From CAZPCZ01 sp964585225 (GTDB taxonomy: Bacteria; Patescibacteriota; Patescibacteriia; JACPHY01), in NCBI GenBank assembly GCA_964585225.1, contig CAZPCZ010000025.1:1-17698 (forward strand): a DNA stretch of 17,698 bases, read 5' to 3'. The first letter of the stretch is position 1. Each line of letters opens with the position of its first letter. The position numbers and the translations under genes were made by a program. Below are positions 11,800-17,451 of the stretch, in pieces. The notes beneath the pieces were generated by a model. It worked only from the letters and a program-made list of their open reading frames with translations, did not search any database and was not told where the DNA came from.

Positions 11800-13176
11800 A
11801 TGGATCGCATCCCCCCCCAGAACCTCGAGGCGGAGCAGTCGCTCCTCGGCGCGCTCCTCATTGACCGCGACGGCATGATTCGCATCGCAGATCGCGTCCG
11901 TCCGGAGGATTTCTACGCTGAGTCGAATCGGATCATCTTCACGGCGATGCGTGAACTCTTCGAGCGGCGGGAGCCGATTGATCTCCTGAGCCTCGCGAAT
12001 CGCCTCCAGGAGAAGAACCAGCTCGAAGCGGTCGGCAGCCGCAGCGCGCTCGTCGAACTCTCGACCGCGGTCCCGACCGCCGCGCACCTCGTCCACTACG
12101 CGGACATCATCGCCCGAAAGGCGACGCTCCGCCGACTCATTGACGCAGCCGCGCAGATCACTCGCACCGCCTTCACCGCAGAGGGCGAGACAGCGGCGGC
12201 GCTCGATGAGTCCGAGCGCCTCCTCTTCGCCGTTTCTCAACAGCACCTCCGGCAGACGTTCATCCCCATCCAAGATGTCCTCTCGACTGCCTTCGATCGC
12301 ATTGATGAACTCCACCGCGAGAAGGGGAAGCTCCGCGGCGTCCCGACCGGATTCCCAGACCTCGACCAGTTCCTCGCGGGACTCCAGCGCTCGGATCTCG
12401 TCGTTCTCGCCGCGCGACCGAGCGTCGGGAAGACCTCGCTCGCGCTCGACATCGCTCGACACGTCGCGGTCCAAACCAAACAGCCGGTCGGTATCTTCTC
12501 GCTCGAGATGTCGAAGGAGCAGCTCGTCGACCGACTCATCTGTAGCCAGGCGAACGTCGAGCTCTGGCGCATGCGGACCGGGCGGCTCTCCGACCGACCG
12601 GACGCCGACGACTTCCCGCGCATCGGCCACGCGATGGGCGCGCTCTCCGAAGCGCCGATCTTCATTGACGACTCCGCAATCATGAACATCATGGAGATCC
12701 GCACGAAAGCGCGGCGGCTCCAGATGGAACACGGACTCGGGCTCCTCATCGTTGACTACCTCCAGCTCATGGAAGGCGGGATGAAGACGGAGAGCCGCGT
12801 CCTCGAGATTGCGGAGATCACGAGAGGCTTGAAGGGTATTGCCCGCGAACTCAACGTCCCCGTCCTCGCGCTCTCGCAGCTCTCGCGCGCAGTCGAGATG
12901 TCGAAGCCCGCGATTCCGAAGCTCGCGCACCTCCGCGAGTCCGGCTCCATCGAGCAGGATTCAGACGTTGTCATGTTCATCTACCGCAAGGCGGCGGATC
13001 GCGGGTACCGACTCGAAGATCTCTCGCCGGAGGAACGGAACATCGCGGAAATCCACATCGCGAAGCACCGGAATGGGCCGACCGGAACGATCAAGCTCTT
13101 CTTCGACGAGGCACGCGTGTGCTTCCGCACGCTCGAGCGGCAACGCGCGGTGACGCCAGCTGCAGTCGCTGCATGA
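11800..13176 (+). CDS. dnaB: Replicative DNA helicase
   Basis: 458 aa. The hexameric 5'-3' helicase at the replication fork. The N-terminal domain starts with IPPQNLEAEQSLLGALL and DRVRPEDFYAESNRIIFTAM (helical collar that contacts primase). The RecA-like domain has Walker A AARPSVGKTS (K211), the conserved IFSLEMSKEQL, Walker B LLIVDYLQLM (D319), and SQLSRAVE (sensor). The C-terminal KHRNGPTGTIKLFFDEARVCF holds the arginine-finger region. No intein is present. It starts at ATG 11800 without an SD and is followed by recR with an ATGA overlap. Divergent from the permease. Confidence 0.98.
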   Translation: MDRIPPQNLEAEQSLLGALLIDRDGMIRIADRVRPEDFYAESNRIIFTAMRELFERREPIDLLSLANRLQEKNQLEAVGSRSALVELSTAVPTAAHLVHYADIIARKATLRRLIDAAAQITRTAFTAEGETAAALDESERLLFAVSQQHLRQTFIPIQDVLSTAFDRIDELHREKGKLRGVPTGFPDLDQFLAGLQRSDLVVLAARPSVGKTSLALDIARHVAVQTKQPVGIFSLEMSKEQLVDRLICSQANVELWRMRTGRLSDRPDADDFPRIGHAMGALSEAPIFIDDSAIMNIMEIRTKARRLQMEHGLGLLIVDYLQLMEGGMKTESRVLEIAEITRGLKGIARELNVPVLALSQLSRAVEMSKPAIPKLAHLRESGSIEQDSDVVMFIYRKAADRGYRLEDLSPEERNIAEIHIAKHRNGPTGTIKLFFDEARVCFRTLERQRAVTPAAVAA

Positions 13177-13823
13177 ACGGGTACCCATCCGTGATCCAGG
13201 GCCTCATTGATCGGTTCCGGCGACTCCCCGGCGTCGGGCCGAAGTCGGCGGAGCGGTATGCGCTGCACCTCCTCCGGCAACCCCAGGAGGAGGTCACCGC
13301 GTTCATCGCGCAACTCGCGGCGGTGCGTGACCGCATTGGCCGATGTGGAAACTGTGGCATGGTGAGCGATGGGACTCGCTGCGGCATCTGCGGAGATGCT
13401 CGACGCGACCGCACGGTCCTCTGCGTCGTTGCGGAGATGCCAGACCTCCTCGCGATCGAACGCACCGGCGAGTTCCACGGCCTCTACCACATCCTCGACG
13501 GCCTCCTCGCACCGATCGAAGGGGTGGGACCGGAACAACTACGCATCCAAGAACTCGTCGAACGAATCGGGCAGCGGGGCAGTGCGGCAGCGGGGCAACA
13601 GGGCATCCGGGAAATCATCTTCGCGTTCGACCCCACGATCGAAGGCGAAACGACGGTGAACTACCTCGCACAACAGCTCGCCGACACTGACATTCGCCTC
13701 ACGCGCCTCGCGCGCGGACTGCCAGTCGGCGGCGACCTCGAGTACGCAGACCCCATCACGCTCAGTGATGCGCTGAGCGGCCGCCGGACGATCACGACGC
13801 CTACCACGGTCCATTCCCGGTGA
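13173..13823 (+). CDS. recR: Recombination mediator protein RecR
   Basis: 216 aa from ATG 13173, overlapping the dnaB stop (ATGA). With RecO it loads RecA at SSB-coated gaps. Helix-hairpin-helix LPGVGPKSAERYALHLL, then a four-cysteine zinc finger (C58, C61, C70, C73), then the Toprim domain with DLLAIERTGEFHGLYHILDG and IIFAFDPTIEGETTVNYLAQQL, and the C-terminal RLARGLPVGGDLEYADPITLSDAL. The usual CVVE at the start of Toprim reads CVVAEMPD (A87-E88), so the acidic residue is shifted. An insertion GQRGSAAAGQQG, encoded by a GGCAGCGG-type repeat, interrupts the Toprim region. Confidence 0.96.
   Translation: MNGYPSVIQGLIDRFRRLPGVGPKSAERYALHLLRQPQEEVTAFIAQLAAVRDRIGRCGNCGMVSDGTRCGICGDARRDRTVLCVVAEMPDLLAIERTGEFHGLYHILDGLLAPIEGVGPEQLRIQELVERIGQRGSAAAGQQGIREIIFAFDPTIEGETTVNYLAQQLADTDIRLTRLARGLPVGGDLEYADPITLSDALSGRRTITTPTTVHSR
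13569..13606 (+). repeat. GGCAGNGGGGCA-type repeat inside recR
   Basis: The words GGGCAGCGG, GGCAGTGC, GGCAGCGG, GGCAACAG and GGCATC follow at 7-9 nt steps in frame, encoding a Gly/Ala/Gln-rich insertion of about 12 residues. Confidence 0.55.
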
Positions 13824-13848
13824 TACCCGCTGAGCCATACACAACCAA

Positions 13849-13874
13849 CGCACCCGACCTCACGGTCGGGTGCG
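13849..13874. terminator. Hairpin between convergent recR and rplU
   Basis: CGCACCCGACC and GGTCGGGTGCG form an 11-bp perfect stem with loop TCAC. On the minus strand TTGGTTGTGT follows; on the plus strand CTCTCAT follows. Probably terminates both transcripts. Confidence 0.75.
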
Positions 13875-13903
13875 CTCTCATGCGCCTCTACGTCCTTACA
13901 CCT

Positions 13904-14221
13904 CTACACCTTTACTCCTCCGATCTCCACCTCCGTGAAATGCTGCCGGTGGCCGAGCTTGCGACGATACCGCACCTTCGCTTTGTACTTCACGACCGTG
14001 ATCTTATCGGCTCGGCCCTGCTGAGTGATCTTCCCGATGACCTGCGCGCCGGGGACGGTCGGCGTTCCCACGCGCACGTGCTCCCCTCCCTCATCGAACG
14101 TGAGGAGTACGCGGTCAAGCGACACCGCATCGCCGGGATTCCCCGGCAATTTCTCAAATCGATACCTCTTCCCTTCCCGTACGAGGTACTGCTTCCCGCC
14201 GGTCTGGATGACTGCGTACAT
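13904..14221 (-). CDS. rplU: 50S ribosomal protein L21
   Basis: 105 aa from ATG 14221 (MYAVIQTGGKQYLV, the canonical L21 start); an in-frame ATG four codons earlier is less likely. Conserved core features are GGKQYLVREGKRYRFEKLPG, GDAVSLDRVLL, GTPTVPGAQV, the basic VVKYKAKVRYRRKLGHRQHFTEVEI. L21 binds 23S rRNA with L20. In most bacteria rpmA (L27) follows directly; here the next downstream elements are a repeat and a terminator, so rpmA must be elsewhere. A promoter is visible at 14327-14355, giving a leader of about 100 nt. The final codons run into a GTGTAGAGG-type spacer repeat (13883-13910). Confidence 0.96.
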   Translation of the reverse strand: MYAVIQTGGKQYLVREGKRYRFEKLPGNPGDAVSLDRVLLTFDEGGEHVRVGTPTVPGAQVIGKITQQGRADKITVVKYKAKVRYRRKLGHRQHFTEVEIGGVKV

Positions 14222-14230
14222 ACAGAGGAA

Positions 14231-14307
14231 CATCCGAATCTACGAATGCGGATCCTAATGATCCGAATATTCGAGGCATTCGGATGAAATTCGGAGCATT
14301 CGGATGT
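14231..14307. repeat. ATTCGGATG repeats in the rplU leader
   Basis: GCATTCGGATG occurs at 14277-14287 and 14297-14307, with inverted CATCCGAAT at 14231-14239 and ATCCGAAT at 14261-14268. The arms could fold in the rplU leader RNA. Confidence 0.6.
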
Positions 14308-14326
14308 TCACCACCACGGAACCTAC

Positions 14327-14355
14327 ACCGTACCGTGTCCCCTACTGACCGTCAA
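14327..14355 (-). promoter_or_regulatory. Promoter of rplU
   Basis: Minus strand TTGACG (14355-14350), 17-nt spacer, TACGGT (14332-14327). It overlaps the last codons of the DUF192 gene. The start would be near 14320. Confidence 0.6.
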
Positions 14356-14857
14356 ACTCCACCTCCACTCGTTGCCCCTTTCGTATCTCCTGTGCCGCGA
14401 CCGTCCCTGCCGGGACCTCGAGTGCGAGGAGCACGGGGATGTCTGGTCGAAAGATCGGGAGGTAGGTCTCGCCACGCCGTGGGACCGGTAATCGCTCGGC
14501 GGTGCCTACCACTGCGCCACCGGCAATCCAGACGAGGTCGATCGAGAACCGCATGCCGGACATCCAGATGCCGTGGTAGTCGGTCTGATCGAACACCATG
14601 AGCAATCCGGTGCTCGGCGGCAGCGACCGGCGGCCGCTCAGCCCCTGTGCGCGATCCTCGTTGGTCCGCGCAACCTCGACCCGTGCGGTGTACTGTGCCT
14701 CCGGAATGCGAACGGTCGCGCGTTCCGTGAACACCGCGCCCGTCTCATGACGAAGCGCGCGCTCATCGAGCGCGAGGCGCCGTGAGAACTGAATGTAGCC
14801 GATGCCAACCGCCATCACCACGAGGAACGCAACCGCGGTCTTGACGAATACGCGCAT
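14342..14857 (-). CDS. DUF192 family protein, membrane-anchored
   Basis: 171 aa from ATG 14857. Residues about 5-22 are a single hydrophobic helix after MRVFVK (signal anchor or signal peptide). The domain from about residue 55 is DUF192: ARTNEDRAQGLSGRRSLPPSTGLLMVFDQ, then YHGIWMSGMRFSIDLVWIAGGAVVG, then VLALEVPAGTVAAQEIRKGQRVEV. This small beta-barrel family occurs widely as exported or anchored proteins of unknown function. The shorter start is preferred because TATCAT (14870-14865) ends 7 nt before the ATG, suggesting a leaderless mRNA. That -10 overlaps in opposite sense the -10 of the small plus-strand gene. Confidence 0.88.
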   Translation of the reverse strand: MRVFVKTAVAFLVVMAVGIGYIQFSRRLALDERALRHETGAVFTERATVRIPEAQYTARVEVARTNEDRAQGLSGRRSLPPSTGLLMVFDQTDYHGIWMSGMRFSIDLVWIAGGAVVGTAERLPVPRRGETYLPIFRPDIPVLLALEVPAGTVAAQEIRKGQRVEVEFDGQ

Positions 14858-14869
14858 AACGAGTATGAT
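14841..14869 (+). promoter_or_regulatory. Strong promoter of the 76-aa gene
   Basis: TTGACG (14841-14846), 17-nt spacer, TATGAT (14864-14869). It lies over the 5' end of the divergent DUF192 gene; TATGATA read backwards is that gene's TATCAT. Start near 14876. Confidence 0.75.
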
Positions 14870-14882
14870 ACACAGTAGCACA

Positions 14883-14919
14883 CCCGGCAGTACAACCCGA
14901 TGGGTTGAATACTGCCGGG
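14883..14919 (+). promoter_or_regulatory. Large leader hairpin of the 76-aa gene
   Basis: CCCGGCAGTA-CAACCC pairs with GGGTTG-AA-TACTGCCGGG around loop GAT, 16 bp with one AA bulge. It would form within about 10 nt of the mRNA 5' end and leave the downstream SD (14936-14942) free. A role in mRNA stability or regulation is inferred. Confidence 0.65.
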
Positions 14920-14948
14920 CACACCACGCACCTTCAGGAGGGAAAGCC

Positions 14949-15179
14949 GTGCACACCGAAGCAATCGACCCACGCGAAGTGTTCCTCCGCCTCTACACCC
15001 AGGCGATCGCAGGGAACGAGACGGTCGGGCTCGCCGACACGCGACGGCACCAGGCCGAACGCCACGGTGCGAGCGACCACGAGGTCGCGCTCGCGTACCA
15101 CGCCGGCCTCGAACTCCTCGCGGCACGCCACCAGTTCCCGTCGATCGCGTCGGCGACGAGCGACGACACGCTGAATTGA
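14949..15179 (+). CDS. Small soluble protein of unknown function (76 aa)
   Basis: 76 aa from GTG 14949, chosen because AGGAGGG lies 6 nt upstream, one of the best SD sites in the window, and a strong promoter plus leader hairpin precede it. The product is hydrophilic and probably all-helical (REVFLRLYTQAIAGNETVGLA, then HEVALAYHAGLELLAARHQF), with no membrane segment, cysteine or recognisable motif. I do not recognise the family. The plus-strand transcript would continue into the inverted-repeat region 15184-15310, which may be its 3' structure. The expression signals suggest an abundant product. Confidence 0.7.
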   Translation: MHTEAIDPREVFLRLYTQAIAGNETVGLADTRRHQAERHGASDHEVALAYHAGLELLAARHQFPSIASATSDDTLN

Positions 15180-15183
15180 TCGC

Positions 15184-15310
15184 GCGAGCGCGGGGCGTCC
15201 TTGGGCCAGCGACGGAGCTTGACGCTCGCAACGCCCCCCGAGCAGTCGCCCGTCCTGGCTGACACGACTGGCCGGCGGCGACCGGTTCAGCTCGGGCGCC
15301 CTGCGCTCGC
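15184..15310. other. Long nested inverted-repeat region; candidate structured RNA or terminator
   Basis: GCGAGCGCGGGGCG (15184-15197) pairs over all 14 positions (one G-U) with 15297-15310. Inside, CCCGAGC (15237-15243) pairs with GCTCGGG (15290-15296), GTCGCC (15245-15250) with GGCGAC (15277-15282), and CTGGC with GCCGG; a separate arm AGCG/CGCT lies at 15208-15226. It sits between a plus-strand small gene and the convergent MraY-like gene. High GC raises the chance of fortuitous pairing. Confidence 0.45.
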
Positions 15311-15320
15311 CTTTGTGGAG

Positions 15321-15355
15321 CACCGCTTCACCGACCACTGCTCTCCGGAGCGGTG
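15321..15355 (-). terminator. Inverted repeat around the MraY-like stop codon
   Basis: CACCGCT and AGCGGTG (7 bp) enclose about 21 nt including the TGA stop (15330-15328), directly before the 3' arm. No U-tract follows. Confidence 0.3.
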
Positions 15356-16380
15356 GTTCCTCGTTTCCTGACCGCCGCCACCGCGGAGAGAATGATCGCG
15401 AGGAGCGTGAGCACCACGATAGCGATCAGTTTCTGCTGCGCCTGCAGGAACAACGTCGTCGTGCCGAAGCCTGCGGCGAGCGTATAGAGGGACAGCACCG
15501 CACCGCGGTGGGAAAAACCGAGATCGAGCAGGCGGAAGTGCAGGTGCGAGCGGTCGCCCTGCGCGATGCTCCCCCGCCGCAGGAGACGTTGTCCGATAAC
15601 CAGCGCGACGTCCACCGCTGGAATCCCCATGACGAGGAGCGCGGTCGCGACCTTCCCACCCGAGATGATTGCGAGGACGCCGAGGAGGAATCCGCAGAGC
15701 GTCGATCCCCCCTCGCCAAGGAAGATACGCGCGGGGTGGAAGTTGAAGATGAGGAATCCCAGACAAACGCCCGCGAGCGCGAGGCTCATGACGGCCACGT
15801 CCGGCTGCCAGTACCGCGTCGTGAGTGAGAGCGCGGTGATGAGGAGCGCCCCGATCGCGGTGATGCCACTGACGAGTCCATCGAGCCCATCGAGGAGTTT
15901 CATCGTGTACGTTGTCCCGAGGAGCCACGCGACGGTGAATGCAACTGTCACCCACGGCGCGAGGAGCACGACGCCACCGAACGGATTGGTGATCTTCGAG
16001 ATGCCGATACCTGCCGCAGCGACGATCGCCACCGCAAGGAGCGGAAAGAGGAATTGGCGAACGGGACGAAGACGATAGCGGTCGTCGAGGTACCCACCGA
16101 TAACGAGGATGAGCCCCCCGAAAAACACCGCCCCGAGCTCCATGGGACTGATCCGCCCCTCAAACGGCGCGCGCGTGAACCACACGACGAGGCCGAGCCC
16201 GATCGCGAACGCGAGGTAGATGGCGATGCCGCCGAGGAGCGGAGTTGGTCGTGCGTGGAATTTCCTCCCCCTCGGCACATCCACCACTCCCCTCCTCCGC
16301 GCCCACGCCGCAACGCGCGGTGTGATGATCACCGCAATAACAGCGCTCAACACAAAGCTCCCGATGATGCTTGACAGCAT
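15328..16380 (-). CDS. MraY/WecA-type undecaprenyl-phosphate sugar-1-phosphate transferase
   Basis: 350 aa, about 10-11 transmembrane helices, the polyprenyl-phosphate phosphoglycosyltransferase fold. It would join a UDP-sugar to undecaprenyl phosphate at the inner face of the membrane, starting surface glycan or wall synthesis. Motifs: GGYLDDRYRLRP (D99-D100), KLLDGLDGLVSG (161-172), FHPARIFLGEGGS (214-226) and GDRSHLHFRL (276-285, the HIHHRL loop). Loop variants favour WecA/TagO-like over MraY. The usual G-D-x-G-S reads GEGGS, with E223 replacing the catalytic/Mg Asp. ATG 16380 is preceded by TAGCAT 9 nt upstream and shares a palindrome with the divergent small-gene promoter. Confidence 0.9.
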   Translation of the reverse strand: MLSSIIGSFVLSAVIAVIITPRVAAWARRRGVVDVPRGRKFHARPTPLLGGIAIYLAFAIGLGLVVWFTRAPFEGRISPMELGAVFFGGLILVIGGYLDDRYRLRPVRQFLFPLLAVAIVAAAGIGISKITNPFGGVVLLAPWVTVAFTVAWLLGTTYTMKLLDGLDGLVSGITAIGALLITALSLTTRYWQPDVAVMSLALAGVCLGFLIFNFHPARIFLGEGGSTLCGFLLGVLAIISGGKVATALLVMGIPAVDVALVIGQRLLRRGSIAQGDRSHLHFRLLDLGFSHRGAVLSLYTLAAGFGTTTLFLQAQQKLIAIVVLTLLAIILSAVAAVRKRGTTAPESSGR

Positions 16381-16399
16381 GGAACTTCCATGCTACCGT
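16371..16399 (+). promoter_or_regulatory. Promoter of the two-gene small membrane protein operon
   Basis: Consensus TTGACA (16371-16376), exact 17-nt spacer, TGC-TACCGT (-10 at 16394-16399). Start near 16406. The -35 lies inside the first codons of the divergent MraY-like gene. Confidence 0.8.
16377..16393. promoter_or_regulatory. Palindromic operator filling the promoter spacer
   Basis: GCATGGAACTTCCATGC, 8-bp perfect arms around one central base, occupies exactly the 17 bp between the -35 and -10 boxes. It also covers the start codon and presumed start point of the MraY-like gene on the other strand. A dimeric repressor site acting on both genes is inferred. Confidence 0.55.
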
Positions 16400-16456
16400 A
16401 CCCGTAGCCGTTCCGGCAGCCCGCCCCTTCACAACCAAGCTGGAAAAAGGAGCTCC

Positions 16457-16711
16457 ATGAGCGACTACCGAAGCGAACAGCTCGTCACCTACGTCGCCGG
16501 GCCGTTCAGCATCCTCGTCGGCGTTTTGATGATCGCCAGTTCGATGGGCGATCTCATGTCATGGCCGGTGCATCGGTCACTCGGAGTCGCGATGACGATC
16601 ACCGGTCTGTTCTCGGGTTTCTTCCTCGTCGCGTACGGTACCTACCTCATCCGGCAGGGTCGCCGTCGGCTCCGCGGGGGCCCCTGGCGCGCCGAGCACT
16701 ACATGCCGTGA
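16457..16711 (+). CDS. Small two-helix membrane protein (84 aa)
   Basis: 84 aa from ATG 16457, with AAGGAG 4 nt upstream and a consensus promoter about 60 nt upstream. Two hydrophobic segments (about 9-30 and 42-65) are separated by a short loop (GDLMSWPVHRS). The C-terminus is strongly basic (RQGRRRLRGGPWR), which by the positive-inside rule puts it in the cytoplasm, together with the N-terminus. No family recognised. First gene of an operon with the 102-aa gene 14 nt downstream; the next SD (AAGGAGGG) begins at the stop codon. Confidence 0.75.
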   Translation: MSDYRSEQLVTYVAGPFSILVGVLMIASSMGDLMSWPVHRSLGVAMTITGLFSGFFLVAYGTYLIRQGRRRLRGGPWRAEHYMP

Positions 16712-16725
16712 AGGAGGGAGACACC

Positions 16726-17034
16726 ATGAACATCCTCGGCATCACGCTCCGCGTGCTCCTCGCCATCGTCTTCGTCGCGCTCTGCGCGGTGACGGCGATC
16801 AGCCTCGCGCCGTTCGGAACGATCGCAATCCTCGCCTTCCGCGCGGGATGGATCGGGACCGGACTGTCCGTCCTGGTCTCGATCACCCTGAACATCTGGC
16901 TGCTGCTCTGGATGGTCAGCCTCTTCCAGCCGCAGCCCGCACCGTGCGCGATCCGTATGCCGCGTCGAGCGCTCGCCGTGGCCGACGGCCCCGGCGCCAG
17001 CTCGCGCGGAGACACAGCACCGCGCCCGAACTGA
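16726..17034 (+). CDS. Small membrane protein (102 aa)
   Basis: 102 aa from ATG 16726, with AAGGAGGG 7 nt upstream. Hydrophobic segments at about 10-38 (VLLAIVFVALCAVTAISLA and GTIAILAF) and 42-67 (WIGTGLSVLVSITLNIWLLL) are followed by a polar, Pro/Arg/Ala-rich tail of about 35 residues, probably disordered. No family recognised. Second gene of the operon, closed by an intrinsic terminator at 17053-17079. Strong ribosome binding implies high expression; function unknown. Confidence 0.75.
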   Translation: MNILGITLRVLLAIVFVALCAVTAISLAPFGTIAILAFRAGWIGTGLSVLVSITLNIWLLLWMVSLFQPQPAPCAIRMPRRALAVADGPGASSRGDTAPRPN

Positions 17035-17052
17035 AATCGCCCGCTTCGACCG

Positions 17053-17079
17053 ACGCCCCGGATACCTCCGGGGCGTTTC
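17053..17079 (+). terminator. Intrinsic terminator of the small membrane protein operon
   Basis: ACGCCCCGGA and TCCGGGGCGT form a 10-bp stem with loop TACC, followed by TTC. The U-tract is short but the stem is perfect, and it lies 18 bp after the stop codon. Confidence 0.8.
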
Positions 17080-17103
17080 AACGTGCTGAAGGTACCGAGC
17101 TTG

Positions 17104-17143
17104 ACCCAGCACCACTCCGATGGCCATCGGAGTGGTGCTGGGT
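17104..17143. repeat. Perfect 40-bp palindrome next to a promoter
   Basis: The left arm from ACCCAGCACC to GATGG (17104-17123) is the exact reverse complement of 17124-17143, with no central loop. Its last T is the first base of the TTGACC -35 box. TTGACC also occurs at 17101, at the other edge. No U-tract follows either arm. Confidence 0.85.
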
Positions 17144-17171
17144 TGACCGTACGCATGGCCGGTGCTATCGT
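17143..17171 (+). promoter_or_regulatory. Promoter of the 67-aa gene
   Basis: TTGACC (17143-17148), 17-nt spacer, TGC-TATCGT (-10 at 17166-17171). Same layout as the promoter at 16371. Start near 17178, giving a leader of about 44 nt with GAGGAGG. Confidence 0.75.
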
Positions 17172-17221
17172 GGTCCCATCGTCCAGCAGCACCTTCCCAG
17201 CACAGATGAGGAGGCAAGAAC

Positions 17222-17425
17222 ATGGGCACAAAAACTCTACACAGCGAGCGCTCACGGGGCCAAGGCGCGCTCCTACTCGTCTGTGGCATCCTACTCACCG
17301 GACTCGCCCTGTGTGCGACCGCCGTGGATGCGGAGAACGGCTGGTACTTCGCCCGCGAGCTCCTGAAAATCAGCCTCCCGACCTGCGCACTCGGCCTCCT
17401 CCTCGCCACCGGCGTCCTCGAGTAA
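17222..17425 (+). CDS. Small two-helix membrane protein (67 aa)
   Basis: 67 aa from ATG 17222, with GAGGAGG 7 nt upstream. A basic N-terminus (MGTKTLHSERSRGQG) precedes helix 1 (about 14-34). A short polar loop (DAENGWYFARE) and helix 2 (about 47-65, ISLPTCALGLLLATGVL) follow, ending at the membrane. No family recognised. Probably one operon with the 72-aa gene 26 nt downstream. The arrangement parallels the 84/102-aa pair: own promoter, strong SDs, two small membrane proteins. Confidence 0.72.
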   Translation: MGTKTLHSERSRGQGALLLVCGILLTGLALCATAVDAENGWYFARELLKISLPTCALGLLLATGVLE

Positions 17426-17451
17426 CCACCACGACACGAAAGGAGTTGCTC

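Noticed and set aside
14993..15265. Minus-strand frames opposite the 76-aa gene
   Set aside because: They lack an SD and promoter, have low-complexity Arg/Ser composition, and the plus-strand gene has a promoter, leader and strong SD.
15184..15310. SRP RNA, RNase P RNA or tmRNA
   Set aside because: None of their conserved words (for example the SRP GGAA tetraloop domain or the RNase P GAGGAAAGTC core) is present on either strand.
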